In this document: positions 37,901-46,088 of the stretch, piece by piece
How the letters are laid out: the number at the start of each line of letters is the position of its first letter
Position numbering within the stretch: the stretch's first letter is position 1
DNA from: Phoronis australis
Lineage: Eukaryota > Phoronida > Phoronidae
NCBI GenBank assembly: GCA_002633005.1
Contig: NMRA01000008.1
Location: 1,506,206 to 1,570,205, forward strand
Direction: 5' to 3'
Length of the DNA stretch: 64,000 nucleotides
Program-made: the position numbers and the translations under genes
Notes under the pieces: generated by a model
Told to the model about the DNA's origin: nothing
Database searches by the model: none
The model's input: the letters and a program-made list of their open reading frames with translations, nothing else

Positions 37901-40900
37901 TTTTCGCTTTGAGCAAAAATACCAGTCGCTAAGGTCACTTTTGCTCGACGTGTACTGGAGGTTTGTGTTACCTCAAAACTACTGGGCCGTTTTTGCTAGC
38001 AATTTTGCAGCCAGGCCGCTTACTTCAACGGACACACCTTTGGAAGGGTAAGAGGCACACGTAATACACATCAATCAATTTTTGACAAATAGAAAATGTG
38101 TTTTGACATCAATTTTAGCTTAAAAGTGACCCTGGTGTTGAGGAAACAAACTAACTGCTGAGGAAAATTGCCCCTTTGGGGACATCTCGCCGGCAGCTCA
38201 CCTGTTTGGCTAAAATGCTGGCAGTGAAATTGCTAGCGTTTCTGCCACTTATGTGTACCGGGTATCAGTGAAGGTCTACCTAGTGAAGGTCTACCTGTCC
38301 AATTGTTTTCTTTCTAAAGCAGCTGTAAACCTCGCCTTCCTCACCAAACCTATATTTTTGTTTCTAAGATAACTGTTACGAAATTGGTCGCAACGTCTTA
38401 ATTGCTCGGATTTCTGGGTTTGGGAGGAAGTGACAGTTTGTCATTGACTGAGGCTATGCTCAGCTCGTGAAACGTCCAACCCGGTCAAGCCATCTTATCG
38501 AGCCTGGCTTTGAGCAGTGTCGTGTGTCAGTTCTTCGCAAGTCGAGGGTCTGTGACCATCAACTTCACTCGAGATTGTTAAAAAACTTACAAATTTACTC
38601 TAAAGCATTGCAGTTGGTCCATTTTTACGTAAATTCTCAAGTACGGTTCGTGTCCGTAAATCTCATCTAATCTGAGTGTGGGACATGTGTAGACCAGTGT
38701 TAAAGTGGTAACTGGTCCGTCAAAAGTCATCTTTTGATGAAATTAAGGTTAGGCCAAAAAGAGTCGAGTTGGTTCGGGTCTCTACCCGACTCATTTTGAG
38801 ACCTGTGTTAAGCGACTGAAAAGAAGAAGTCCCCGCCCGTATCAATTTCAGTCGAGGTGTTTTGCTCTTTTTTGAAAAGCTACACAAAGTCACCTATAGC
38901 AAGGGTGATCCAGGTTTGAAACACCATTAGTTGCCAAGCAAAAAAAAAAACGGAAACAAAAAAAACGGAAACAAATCCTGCATCATTTTTGCTCGTCTTT
39001 GGTGAATTTTCTTTTTTGGAAAAGTGAGCAATTGAAAAATACGACTTCGCTGACTCGATTTATCCAAAAAAGGCTGAAACAATCAATGCCTTTTAGGTCT
39101 TATAACAGCATTACTTGTTGCTAATGGTTATGTTTTGCATGTTCTAGGTCATGGCCAAGAAGTTGTATGGTGTCATGTGGTGGCTGGTTCCTATTTTTGT
39201 CGCCATGTCAACATTTGGCAGTGTCAACGGTATTGTGCTGACGTCCTCGCGTACGTTCTACGTAGGCGCCAGGGAGAATCACATGCCACAGGTGTTGAGC
39301 ATGATTCAGATTCAGCGCCTGACCCCTCTACCCGCTGTCTTGTTTACGGTACGTAATACGGAATTCAGATGTGAAGTTTTTGTAAGAAGTCAAATGGCTG
39401 GTTTGATCAGAGGGCAGATCAGATGAGTGTTAACAAAGGCATCATATTGGTCATCTGACAATAATTAGCATTAATATTCAAAATGTTTTTATTCTGGCCA
39501 ATCGTGTGTCATCACCATGTAGGGATAGAGCCTGAAATCTCTTCGTAGGAATGGAGGTTTCTCTTTACGAGGCTGATCTGGAGTTTGATTTTTAAAGGCA
39601 GATCAGATGCCTAACAAGCATTCACACGTGAAATTTTGTCAGACTGGATCATACATCTAATTTGCCTTTTGATCAAACAGCTTTCAAGCGCTGTAAAACA
39701 AACCGGAGGGCACAACAGTCAGTGAACTCCTTTTGGTTCACGGTAATATCGCTTGTAATTAAGAATACTTACCAGCTGTAATAAAGAACTAAAACGAAGT
39801 GTTTCAGTTTTTCCACTCGAGTATCAACATCAAACGGGTTCTCAAAATTCGGGACCCCTGTAGGTGGCGCTTGTGTTCAGATTTAGCAACTTGCACCTAA
39901 CGTGGATTTCAAATTAACGAAAAAATATTTGGAACAGAAGTATTATTTCAGTTATAGCCTTGTGGGGCTTAATGGATGCATAGATGACAGGAATGTGACT
40001 CTCGGTATCCAAGGAACTCAATATAACATCCCAAATCCTTGGAAACTAAGGAACTCAATATGATTCATCCCAAATCCTTGGTAGCCAAAGAACTCGACAT
40101 GATACATCCCAAAAGTATTCTGACAAAACTGGTGTTACTAAGTCGTTTTTGCTATTTTGTCATCACGTAGGAATTGCGCTTGTGGTCAGCCGTCACGACA
40201 GAATTCTGGATGCTTCTGTCTAACTATTTTTAACTCAATTTCCACACGTACTTTTGGTAGTGACTTTGATAATTCGAGCACAATGTAGTTCATCATTTTT
40301 GTAAGCCAGCGCGTCAATTTTATTTTAGGGCATAATGAGCTGTGTCTATCTGGTCTCCACCGACTTGTACGCTCTCATCAACTACGTAGGCTTCGTCAAC
40401 TGGCTGTCCATTGGTCTATCGGTCGTAGCTCTGCTTTGGTTCAGACACAGTCGCCCCGATGCGGAGCGCCCTATAAAGGTATGTTGGGGGCAGTATTTAT
40501 GCAGTCGTCAAAAATCGACTTGCCTTTAGACAGACACCAATTCTAATTCTTGACTTGTTGTCAAGACAGCAATGCATTGTTGACAGTCATAATGTGTTAT
40601 GAAGTTTCACTTGATTTGTTGTGGATTTACAGGTTAAACAGCTGCACTTGTCCAAGTGAATGCCCTGCTTTGGCTAAATCCCTAGCTCCAAACTTTCACT
40701 TGTAATATTGTACCCACCCCCAGCTCTTCTCTGTTGAGAAGTCACGTCTCATTTGAGTATAGTCAGTGTTGAGACTAGATCTTATGTAGTAGATCGTTTG
40801 ATGGGAAATTTTCAGAAAATAATGGAGGCTGATCTCTTTTACCGCCACTTGGGTGTACCAGGAGGTATTTCTTCTTCACAGCAAGTGGCGTAGGGAAACA

Positions 40901-43169
40901 TTTTGACTTTGTGAAAAGACCCTTTTATAGTGTGTGTGATTATACATGGTGCGATGTAAACAAAAGTTAATGTGCCTCCTTGTCTTAGTATGGTCAGTCA
41001 CCACAGTGCTACATGAAAGTCAAATTTACTGATATTTTGTGGAATGGAGCTTCAGTTTGAAATAAAATTGAAAAACCGAGGGGGTTCATTCGATCACGAG
41101 TGTGTGACGTAGCACAAGCGAGTTATTGCCAAATACCACAGATTTTGTGTAATGTTCATATTGTAATTGCCTCGTGTACAATTTGCCTACAGCATGACGT
41201 ACATTGTGTTGTAGGTGGCGCTAGTGTGGCCCATCTCTTACACCATCATGTCCGTGTTTCTCATTGTCGTGCCGCTGTACGCCAGTCCCGTGGAGACCGG
41301 CCTCGGCTGCCTCATCATTCTCACAGGCGTCCCAGTCTACCTTATTTGTGTAGCGTGGACGAGCAAACCCAAGATAATCCAACGGAAAATGGGTAAGTAG
41401 ATTCCTGAAATTCAATCTTTCACGAGTCTTCAGTCCCATTGAGCTGGTTGCTGACCGCAGTTGATTCTTTTGACAACTTGGTTGGGATACTAATCCCGAG
41501 TGCCAAGATACAGTATAACTGCCCAGAACATGTATTAATCTGTGTGTCTTTACTCGAAGAAGCCCAGTAACAGAGATCACCATACCTTTCTTTTTAAGTC
41601 TGCATGGAACTGAATGAGGTCAGGACCTGCATACAGGGGAGGTCGTGACCGCTGTGATACTCAAATGGGCAGTGAAATTGTGGCATTTTACTTTTTTTTT
41701 TGAAATATAAAGCAGCTTTAGAGAGTCGGACGTTGAAGGTTTGATTTAAACCACTTAACCAGTGTTAAAAAGAAAGTTCATTTCCAGTGATAACACGTGT
41801 GAAAGAATGCATATGTATTTTGACACATACGTGCCACGCGTACACTTTGGGTGTTTTGAGACCAGACATCAAATTTGAAGTGAAATAGGGACATAAAGAA
41901 GTATTTTCAATAAAAGTTATTGCTTTATCTCAGTCTAAACACACATCAATCAAGCAAATTTCCACAGGTAAATTTATTGTTTGTTAAGTTATCAAAAAGC
42001 CATCTTGAAATCGAAAATACCACAGGAATGCCTACTTACGTTCAAGTTAAAAATTGTTGAATGTATTATCGTGTAGTCTATCACTGAAATATATATCAAT
42101 GAAAAATGTTGTTTTATTGCAAACAGTCATTGGATTTTTCATAGCGCATTGAAACAATTTGTAAACACCCTGGGCGTAGGTGCGTTGGCAAGAGTGTGGT
42201 TGTCAGAAAGAACTTAAGAGGTCACTGGTGCAAATCTTGCTGACCAGTACATTGTCTTTTTAGTAAAATTTTGCAAAAGTACATTCTTTAGCAAAACATC
42301 AATATCAGTAGCACATTCAAATTTTATTTTGATGTAAATGTTCAAGGTGAAATCTCAAAAACACTAGTTTTCTAAACTTTTTGTTTTTTGATCGCCCTTA
42401 CAGTCAAAAGACGATCCCTAACAGGATTTTTGAGAACAGTGCATTAATTGTAGAATCTAAAAGTTTAATGTGAATCCAATCGGCCATTTCTGAGATGCAA
42501 AGTTCCAAAGTTAAGCCATTGTTCTAGGGTAGTGCATAACGTTAAAGATGTATTTGCATGGTCTTAACATAGCTAATGTAGGGCGGCAACTAAACTACAA
42601 TGCTGTTTTAACATAACTACGCTTAACAATGCTGTTTTAACATAACTACGCTTAACAATGCTGTTTTAACATAACTACGCTTAACAATGTTGTTTTAACA
42701 TAACTACGCTTAACAATGCTGTTTTAACATAACTACGCTTAACAATGTGTTCTTGTATTCATTGGCAGCTTGTAAATGTGAAAACAAAAAATTCAGGTGA
42801 CCTTTGCTCTAATGACATACCTTGGGGGGCTCACATAACTAGCATCATGCAGCGTTATTCCCCAACACCACGTCACGATACTTACGGGACAGGGTTTAGT
42901 GATTTGCAGCAAATCATTTTCGCCACAAAACTCGTTCTTAAAAACATTTGACAACTTACAAGCTACTTGATATTCACGTCGTCACGGTATGTTTCGTTTC
43001 TAATTTGACCAAGCAATCACAGAGATAAGGAATTAGCATGCGAGTGCCACTTGCTAGAATGTATGGGTAAAGTGAATGTTGTTCCATTTCAGATGCGTTC
43101 ACAATGGCCTTTCAGAAAGCTTTCTTGGTAGTGCAAGAAGAGAAAGAAGATGAAGAGAAGTCTTCTTAG
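4790..43169 (+). CDS. SLC7A5/SLC7A8: LAT-type amino-acid transporter light chain, complete, nine coding exons
   Basis: Coding exons: 4790-4985, 17789-18106, 26382-26507, 32652-32751, 37162-37330, 39148-39348, 40329-40478, 41215-41392, 43093-43169. They join in frame into 504 residues; human LAT1 and LAT2 are about 507 and 535. Family knowledge: LATs are 12-helix exchangers of large neutral amino acids in the plasma membrane, disulphide-linked to the glycoprotein SLC3A2 (4F2hc). Seen: a hydrophilic 40-residue N-terminus; the TM1 unwound motif [12 protein letters not shown] (about 53-64); [19 protein letters not shown] (94-112); Cys156 in PIFPTCDQP, at the position of the cysteine that binds 4F2hc; TM6 motif [13 protein letters not shown] (240-252) followed by [20 protein letters not shown] in the TM8 region; a short charged C-terminus. 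Resemblance is split between LAT1 (TM6) and LAT2 ([16 protein letters not shown]), so it may be a pre-duplication co-orthologue. All introns are GT-AG. The start codon has a good context (AAACATGG). Asn245 replaces the LAT1/2 glycine. Confidence 0.94.
5490..6014 (-). mobile_element. piggyBac-like non-autonomous element, TTAA-flanked, perfect 19-bp TIRs
   Basis: Ends are AGTGTAAATTGCAAGGTCT (5490-5508) and its exact reverse complement (5996-6014), each flanked by TTAA (5486-5489, 6015-6018), the target signature of piggyBac. On the minus strand an ATG at 5777-5779 opens a frame starting [20 protein letters not shown] and followed by acidic Asp/Ser/Glu residues, typical of piggyBac transposase N-termini. 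It ends about 55 codons later. No catalytic domain remains. An 'n' at 5651 sits inside the frame, so internal sequence may be missing. Confidence 0.78.
6481..7085 (+). mobile_element. hAT-like element, TIR CAGTGTTCTCCAC, 5-bp duplication GGACT
   Basis: Begins CAGTGTTCTCCACA and ends GTGGAGAACACTG, with GGACT on both flanks (6476-6480, 7086-7090). Subterminal motifs like CCAAACTCAAYGCAAAT recur near both ends and probably bind transposase. It is a sister copy of 7670-8967 and keeps the site ATAAT/ACCAAT empty. No transposase is encoded. Confidence 0.83.
7670..8967 (+). mobile_element. hAT-like element, same family, with a nested insertion, 5-bp duplication CTTAT
   Basis: Same 13-bp ends as 6481-7085 and a perfect CTTAT flank on both sides (7665-7669, 8968-8972). 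About 790 bp of its own sequence is split by the 501-bp element at 7926-8426. Near the right end the motif AAACTCGACGCAGC is repeated about four times, a subterminal repeat cluster typical of hAT elements. Confidence 0.84.
7926..8426 (+). mobile_element. Nested CAGGG-ended element, 5-bp duplication ATAAT
   Basis: Ends CAGGGCTTGGAAT and ATTCCAAGTCCTTA, flanked by ATAAT on both sides (7921-7925, 8427-8431). The sister host element at 6481-7085 reads ATAATACCAAT without interruption, which proves the insertion and its boundaries. A second copy is at 35550-36051. Internal Alu-like or coding content is unknown, but a short peptide [20 protein letters not shown] is shared in reading frame with the other copy. 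Confidence 0.82.
10191..11370 (+). repeat. Dispersed satellite array, ~145-bp monomers with CTCF-like cores (copy 1)
   Basis: Starts TTTTTATGCGCCCA and ends near CAACGCTCCGCGTTGCTCTT. TAGTGG cores recur at 10392, 10535, 10687, 10833, 10970, 11108, 11183 and 11298, mostly 137-152 apart. Monomers share blocks such as TTTCGGACGGAT, GTGGCAATTTT, TGAAATTTGGCA and TGTATCT. Exact matches to GCCMYCTRSTGG lie at 10827-10838, 10964-10975 and 11292-11303. No long open frame. Confidence 0.85.
12231..12600 (+). mobile_element. TTAA MITE, TIR AGATG...GTCTCATTAAA (copy in duplication unit 1)
   Basis: Flanked by TTAA on the left (12227-12230) and a mutated TTAG on the right (12601). The left end AGATGCCATGTCTCATTAAA pairs with the right-end reverse complement AGATGTCTCATTAAATTGTG. 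370 bp, no coding capacity. TTAA targeting suggests a piggyBac or Kolobok-type transposase. Confidence 0.72.
13372..13745 (+). mobile_element. TTAA MITE (copy in duplication unit 2)
   Basis: Same element as 12231-12600. Both flanking TTAA sites are intact (13368-13371, 13746-13749), but the right end is altered (GACACTAGAACT). Confidence 0.7.
13965..14121 (+). mobile_element. 157-bp MITE with CGTTCAGTA...CTAGGACCTA ends
   Basis: Left end CCTGGCGTGCGTTCAGTAGA followed by CGCTAGGACCTA. The right-end reverse complement is CCAGCCTCCCGTTCAGTA followed by a similar block. A second copy lies in opposite orientation at 61751-61909. No clear target duplication. The first six bases also end duplication unit 1 at 12806-12811. 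Confidence 0.72.
15165..15262 (-). repeat. tRNA-derived SINE-like fragment
   Basis: The minus strand reads GGCAGTGTGGCCTAGTGGGA followed by TAGGTGTCTGCC. TGGCCTAGTGG (15239-15249) is a perfect pol III A box (TRGYNNANNGG). A weak B-box-like ACTCAAGCTC follows. No cloverleaf can be closed, so it is a SINE head rather than a functional tRNA. Confidence 0.5.
15366..15453. repeat. Foldback family member, diverged
   Basis: Contains GGGAACTAGTTTGATGCCAT ... TTGTTCTCAAAATGTG ... GTAAGTGACTATTGC, like the elements at 35236-35332 and 50648-50759. Confidence 0.45.
15849..16265 (-). mobile_element. TTAA MITE, inverted and diverged copy
   Basis: Flanked by TTAA at 15845-15848 and 16266-16269. It is the reverse complement of the 12.2-kb copies: shared blocks include GTGTACAAGTATAATCCGGA, TAAAAACTGTGCCTTA and GGTAACTGGTTCTC, read on the minus strand. 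An independent insertion, showing that the family is dispersed. Confidence 0.75.
17789..18106 (+). CDS. SLC7A5/SLC7A8: Transporter coding exon 2 (TM2-TM4, 4F2hc-bridging cysteine)
   Basis: Residues 66-171 with split codons at both ends. Acceptor TTTGTTTCAG, donor GTGAGT. Carries the LAT2-like start [16 protein letters not shown], the family signature [19 protein letters not shown] and Cys156 in the extracellular TM3-TM4 loop. This is the longest and most conserved exon and the first to identify the family. Confidence 0.95.
18177..19902 (+). repeat. Dispersed satellite array with CTCF-like cores (copy 2)
   Basis: Same ends as copy 1 (TTTTTATGCGCCCACATATT to CAACGCTTCGCGTTGCTCTT). TAGTGG cores at 18376, 18520, 18680, 18822, 18965, 19123, 19268, 19411, 19562 and 19808; most intervals are 142-160. 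Three monomer flavours (CAATTTT, CCATTTTT, CAGTTTTG after TAGTGG) alternate in order, so the real unit is a trimer of about 440 bp. It starts only 70 bp after coding exon 2. Confidence 0.87.
24724..24906. repeat. Long inverted repeat (hairpin), ~62-bp arms
   Basis: The left arm (24724-24785) TTTTTGTTTGACAGCTTAAT ... CTTTCTTCAGG pairs with the right arm (24843-24906) at roughly 85 % by eye. The loop of about 57 bases itself repeats CCTCAGGG. No target duplication was recognised; it could be a foldback transposon. Confidence 0.7.
26382..26507 (+). CDS. SLC7A5/SLC7A8: Transporter coding exon 3 (TM4-TM5)
   Basis: Residues 172-213 with split codons. [20 protein letters not shown] is the conserved TM4-TM5 loop. 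Acceptor AG at 26380-26381 gives exactly the length seen in y+LAT and LAT proteins. A second AG 21 bases upstream (26359-26360) is also in frame and would insert seven hydrophobic residues. Donor GTAAGT. Confidence 0.93.
27141..27176. repeat. (GT)n microsatellite
   Basis: Eighteen or so GT units interrupted by TTT. Confidence 0.9.
28115..28400 (+). repeat. Dispersed repeat, copy A
   Basis: Shares GAGCCTATTGTTTTTG, TGAAATCGG-like, CAAGATGGC.TTGTGG.GGCC and GCTCCACTGTTTC blocks with 31130-31480 and, more weakly, 31630-31870. Open frames here follow the repeat and are not conserved proteins. Confidence 0.6.
29313..29763 (+). pseudogene. Decayed piggyBac-like transposase N-terminus
   Basis: Fragments in three frames, in transposase-like order: an acidic start ([17 protein letters not shown], from 29331), [19 protein letters not shown] (from 29453) and [20 protein letters not shown] (in the frame of 29530). 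The last resembles the start of the DDE_Tnp_1_7 domain. At least two frameshifts separate them and no catalytic Asp region is present. Family assignment is tentative, by eye. Confidence 0.4.
30232..30302. repeat. Direct repeat, 43-bp period
   Basis: TTTCAGCTAATGTCTCATGT followed by TATTTGCT occurs twice (30232-30259, 30275-30302), separated by TTGTTATTTGTTA. Confidence 0.85.
31130..31480 (+). repeat. Dispersed repeat, copy B
   Basis: Aligns with copy A through CCTATTGTTTTTGGTTGAAA, GCTCCACTGTTTC and a TTATTCGAGA(C/T)TTTCC block. Confidence 0.6.
31630..31870 (+). repeat. Dispersed repeat, copy C (diverged)
   Basis: Contains ACACAAGATGGCGCTGTGGC and CTCGAGCTATTTGAGATTTT, in the same order as copies A and B, about 490 bp after copy B. 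Confidence 0.5.
32419..32482 (+). repeat. tRNA-like SINE head
   Basis: TTAACTCAGCAGAGCATTTG followed 20 bases later by GGTTTGAATCC (32460-32470), a 10-of-11 match to the pol III B box. The A box is degenerate and no acceptor stem is evident. Confidence 0.4.
32652..32751 (+). CDS. SLC7A5/SLC7A8: Transporter coding exon 4 (TM6 gate)
   Basis: Residues 214-247. The hydrophilic stretch [18 protein letters not shown] leads into TM6 [13 protein letters not shown]. Phe242 aligns with gating Phe252 of human LAT1. Asn245 aligns with LAT1 Gly255. Acceptor TTCATTCTAG; donor GTAAGT falls inside the Trp247 codon. Confidence 0.93.
35236..35332. repeat. Foldback element with GAGAACCA arms
   Basis: The left arm GGATCCCGCATTTTGAGAA pairs imperfectly with the right arm TTCTCAAAATCCGGGACCC, followed by TGTAAGTGACTGTTGCCC. 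The same right-arm text is at 39826-39866 and 50712-50759. Confidence 0.6.
35550..36051 (+). mobile_element. CAGGG-ended element, second copy, 5-bp duplication GTTAC/GTAAC
   Basis: Aligns with 7926-8426 along its length: the start CAGGGCTTGGAATTTTCCGC, then AGCGGAAGTTGCTCTTTATG and CATTCCAAGCCCC near the end. Flanks are GTTAC (35545-35549) and GTAAC (36052-36056), one mismatch. A frame containing [20 protein letters not shown] is open for 89 codons. Confidence 0.8.
37162..37330 (+). CDS. SLC7A5/SLC7A8: Transporter coding exon 5 (TM6-TM7)
   Basis: Completes Trp247 and encodes 248-303: [18 protein letters not shown], then a hydrophobic helix ending [20 protein letters not shown] and AVAV. Acceptor TGTTTTGCAG, donor GTAAGT, phase 0 at the 3' end. 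[12 protein letters not shown] is a hallmark of the LSHAT (light-chain) SLC7 branch. Confidence 0.95.
37331..39147 (+). other. Transporter intron 5 (1.8 kb)
   Basis: GTAAGT...TTCTAG. No mobile element with clear ends. Has an A-rich patch at 38940-38975 (ACGGAAACAAA repeats) and a short passage near 38205-38275 resembling the sequence downstream of the TTAA MITE at 12610-12670. Confidence 0.8.
39148..39348 (+). CDS. SLC7A5/SLC7A8: Transporter coding exon 6 (TM8)
   Basis: Exactly 67 codons (304-370), both ends phase 0. Contains [35 protein letters not shown] and TPLPAVLFT. These match the family TM8 and the intracellular SR.F..GAREGHLP loop; here the usual EGHLP is ENHMP. Acceptor TTCTAG, donor GTACGT. 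Confidence 0.95.
39349..40328 (+). other. Transporter intron 6 (1.0 kb)
   Basis: GTACGT...TTTTAG. Contains a foldback right arm (39826-39866) and three degenerate ~39-bp tandem units (40009-40115). Confidence 0.8.
40009..40115. repeat. Degenerate tandem repeat, ~39-bp unit, three copies
   Basis: Each unit reads like CAAGGAACTCAATATGATACAT followed by CCCAAATCCTTGG; the third unit has drifted. Confidence 0.8.
40329..40478 (+). CDS. SLC7A5/SLC7A8: Transporter coding exon 7 (TM9-TM10)
   Basis: Exactly 50 codons (371-420). [17 protein letters not shown] is the TM9-TM10 hairpin region, followed by [16 protein letters not shown], matching the LAT pattern LRxxxPxxxRPIK. Acceptor TTATTTTAG, donor GTATGT. 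Confidence 0.95.
40479..41214 (+). other. Transporter intron 7 (0.7 kb)
   Basis: GTATGT...TTGTAG. I see no repeat or gene in it. Confidence 0.85.
41215..41392 (+). CDS. SLC7A5/SLC7A8: Transporter coding exon 8 (TM11-TM12)
   Basis: Residues 421-479 plus one base. Two hydrophobic helices: [20 protein letters not shown], and [20 protein letters not shown] followed by TSKPK. PVETGLG and LTGVPVY are LAT signatures. Acceptor GTGTTGTAG, donor GTAAGT. The exon start also reads as a GGTGGCGCTAGTG string of no evident extra meaning. Confidence 0.94.
41393..43092 (+). other. Transporter intron 8 (1.7 kb)
   Basis: GTAAGT...TTTCAG. Contains the 29-bp tandem repeat (42598-42745) and a weak tRNA-like stretch near 42175-42240 with a B-box-like GGTGCAAATCT. 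Confidence 0.85.
42598..42745. repeat. 29-bp minisatellite, five copies
   Basis: Unit CAATGCTGTTTTAACATAAC followed by TACGCTTAA, nearly perfect; one unit has TGTTG for TGCTG. Confidence 0.93.
43093..43169 (+). CDS. SLC7A5/SLC7A8: Transporter coding exon 9 (C-terminal tail, stop TAG)
   Basis: Completes Asp480 and encodes 24 more residues: [20 protein letters not shown], then EKSS and TAG. The tail resembles the amphipathic QK...VV.P helix at the end of LAT1/xCT, but the Val-Pro anchor is replaced by an acidic run. Acceptor CCATTTCAG. Confidence 0.9.
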
Positions 43170-44612
43170 GTGACCCGACTTGCTGGCTCATACCTGTCTC
43201 TTATTTGTGGGTTGCGTGCTTGTAGGATGTTTGTTATTGTTTCATTTTGCTGGGAGCTGCTTCTGTCTGGGTGCACGAGTTCAAGTCCAAGTTAAGTCTG
43301 TCACGGTATATAGTCGCTGTGAGCCACGGCGTTAAAACTTTAAGGAGTCAGCACCGAATCGTACTCGCGTGATCGTTAACAATCTGCGGCGATCCGTAGG
43401 TGATTACTGTGTTTTCAAACCGTCACCGTATTCACCATGCAACATTCTTTACCTTAGAATTTTGAGGCATCAGTAATGGCTCATAGCCGTCCGGGAAAGA
43501 TTGCAAATTTCTGCACACACTGTAAGAGGTTACTGTTATAGTTGCTACCAGTTTGCAGGTGAAGTAGACGAGCAACTTTGCTGTAGCATTGTGGTCTTGT
43601 TTGCTGCTTTGCTGCAGTTATTGCAACACCTTGAGTTGTGGTGGAAATCATAAAGGAAATCAGAATCCATTAATTGGAAATCTCAATGAATCCAGGCCTG
43701 ATTGTGAATTAGTTTTGAGTGACGTTACATACTCTATGGTAGGCAATGAAACTGAATCAAAATTCATGCAACCTCATTTACTGTACATGAATCCTTACTT
43801 TTTTGCAAAATCACAGAATTGTTTTTTTTGTCTCGGAATCAATTTTAATTCGGTTTTTTCTTCAGTGACAAGTCGTCGAATCATTGGTACACTAGCTTAT
43901 AGTGACCTTAACAGTGTCTTGGCCGACAAGCAGCCACCAAGATGGCGCTGCTGCTAACCGTCAGCAGTACCGTGATAATCTAACTTGGGCTTTAACGAAG
44001 TTTGTGCCTTTTTGTGTTCACAGCATACACTCCTGTGATGACTGTTGAGGCCTTGTTAAGCTGGGTCACGCTTTGATCCGGTTTGGTTACATACTCGCAG
44101 AAGATTATATTACTATAACTACATTGTTCTATATGATCACGTGACTGTGAACGCGAGTTCCGCGTCTGAGCTGGTTTAGAGATTGGGAATGAAGTGACTG
44201 CCAGACGAGCACCATATTGAATACCTCTTGTAAGACGTCTGAAAGTTGACTTCATGTGTTGTCTCATTGGCTCTTGACTTAGCGAGCGAGTCTCAAGGAA
44301 ATTGCAATACTCGGTGCATTTGTGTGAGTTAGATGGATTTAAACTGGTTGGCAAGTGTCCATGACCCCTGCACACAGGACATGGACCCGAAGCCATGGAA
44401 TTTTGAGGTTGAAGTGTCTATTGTTTGAGTGATCGTTCCAACAAATTTCTGGACCAATTTGGGTGAGGAACTCGTGTATTCTGCAGATTGAGCTGGTTTA
44501 GGGTGTACAGTACACGCCAACTGTGTTTGGACAAAATGACCTGGAATATCTTGTCATGGCGGCTGGTTGAAAGCTGAATTCATCGTCGTAGTAGCCTTCC
44601 CTCATGGCCGAG

Positions 44613-44618
44613 AATAAA
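44613..44618 (+). other. Possible poly(A) signal of the transporter gene
   Basis: First AATAAA I can find after the stop codon at 43167-43169, which would give a 3' UTR of about 1.45 kb. Another AATAAA lies near 45093. Which is used cannot be decided from sequence. Confidence 0.3.
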
Positions 44619-45998
44619 GGATAATCAATAGGAAACTTGGAAAAGGTGGCCAAGTCGTAATGAGAATTGTGGCACCACAATAGCTATTTCTAGTCGTTTT
44701 TCCTGTTAACAGAGTATTTTGTCATGATGGAAAATGGTATTTTGTCTGATAACTATTGTCGTGTACTGCAGAAATATTTATGTTAATAAGTGAAATTAGC
44801 CTATTACGCTATGAGAATGATAGTGTTGTATAATGTCTGAAAGTTTTCAAATCTTAGTTGGGCATTGGACTTCCACGATTATATTATTTAGTATACTTCG
44901 GCAGTATTGCCCTTCTGAGTCTAAATGGTGGACTATTGGTTTGTTCATCAATGAAACAATGTACCCTAGTCCAACTGGTAACTGTCTTGACTCTGTGTCA
45001 TGTCTTTGTACTTCCCTCTTGACACCATTTTGTCTTTGTTAACTGCATTTTTCAAATTCGGACCCATTTTATAATGAGAGTGTCTTGGTATGAAATAAAT
45101 TGGGTGGCAAACAATTATCATTTGATCAAAAAATCTGAAGTTGCTAGTCAATGTCGAGCTTTTGAAATCTTTGTTTTCATTTTAAAAAATTGTTCTGTTT
45201 TAAAGTAGCTTTATTAGAAAGTTTGAAAAAATGAAACATTTTAAAAGTAACATTTGTGTAATGTGTGGGGTTCATTTGTGTGTTTGTCTATTTAACCTTA
45301 GAATGATTGCTTACAACAGAAATTGCCTAAAAAATAAAAAAATATTAAAGGGATATTTTGTATATAGTCTATGGTTCAGACCGTTCAGTAGTTATTCTCT
45401 TAATTGAAATCACTGTGGTTATATGACATCTTAACAAGTAGCAGCTCAGAATAGGAATTGAAATTTTCGATATCTACTGAACACGCCTAAAATATTCCGA
45501 CAACATGACCTTGAATTCCCCGTCGTGAATACTTCTTGGGTCTACTAAGTTTAAGCTTTTATTTTGCATGGCCTGCTCAAGAAATTGTAAAAATATGCAT
45601 TGTTTATTGTAGCTTATTTATGTGGTAAGTTGTTAACAACTGGATAAAAATCAACGCACATGGGCGCTTGGATTTTTAGAAAGAGCCCTCTGCCAACCTG
45701 AAGTGTCTGTCTGCATTTGGGGTTGTTGCTATGTGAGATATTTGGCAATGAATACATTTACATGGTTCCTATTGGTCATGGATAACCTAGAAAATGACAC
45801 AAATCCTTGCCATGCATGGAAAACTTGGAGAAGGATAAATGATAAAAACTTGTAATGGATGAAAAAGGATTATGGCTCTGAGGAAGTTTCCTAATTTTGC
45901 TAGTCATGACACCAGTCATTAGCAAAAATTACTATTGTGTCGTGGAAAGGGAATAACATGTCCTGGGAACTGTGGTTTTATGTAAAGTTTGTGGCAGC

Positions 45999-46088
45999 TT
46001 GTGTAGATATGTTGTACATGGTATGTTCTTGTAATAGTATGACACAGTTTGTGTAGTTATGTTATACATGGTATGTTCTTGTAATGGT
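45999..46088. repeat. Direct repeat, 50-bp period, two copies
   Basis: TTGTGTAG.TATGTT.TACATG followed by GTATGTTCTTGTAAT occurs twice. Confidence 0.85.

Noticed and set aside
42598-42745. CRISPR-like array of regularly spaced repeats
   Set aside because: Units are contiguous 29-bp copies with no unique spacers, in an intron of an animal gene.
43992-44396. 134-codon minus-strand frame just downstream of the transporter
   Set aside because: Probably the antisense of the transporter 3' UTR; no motif or relative recognised.
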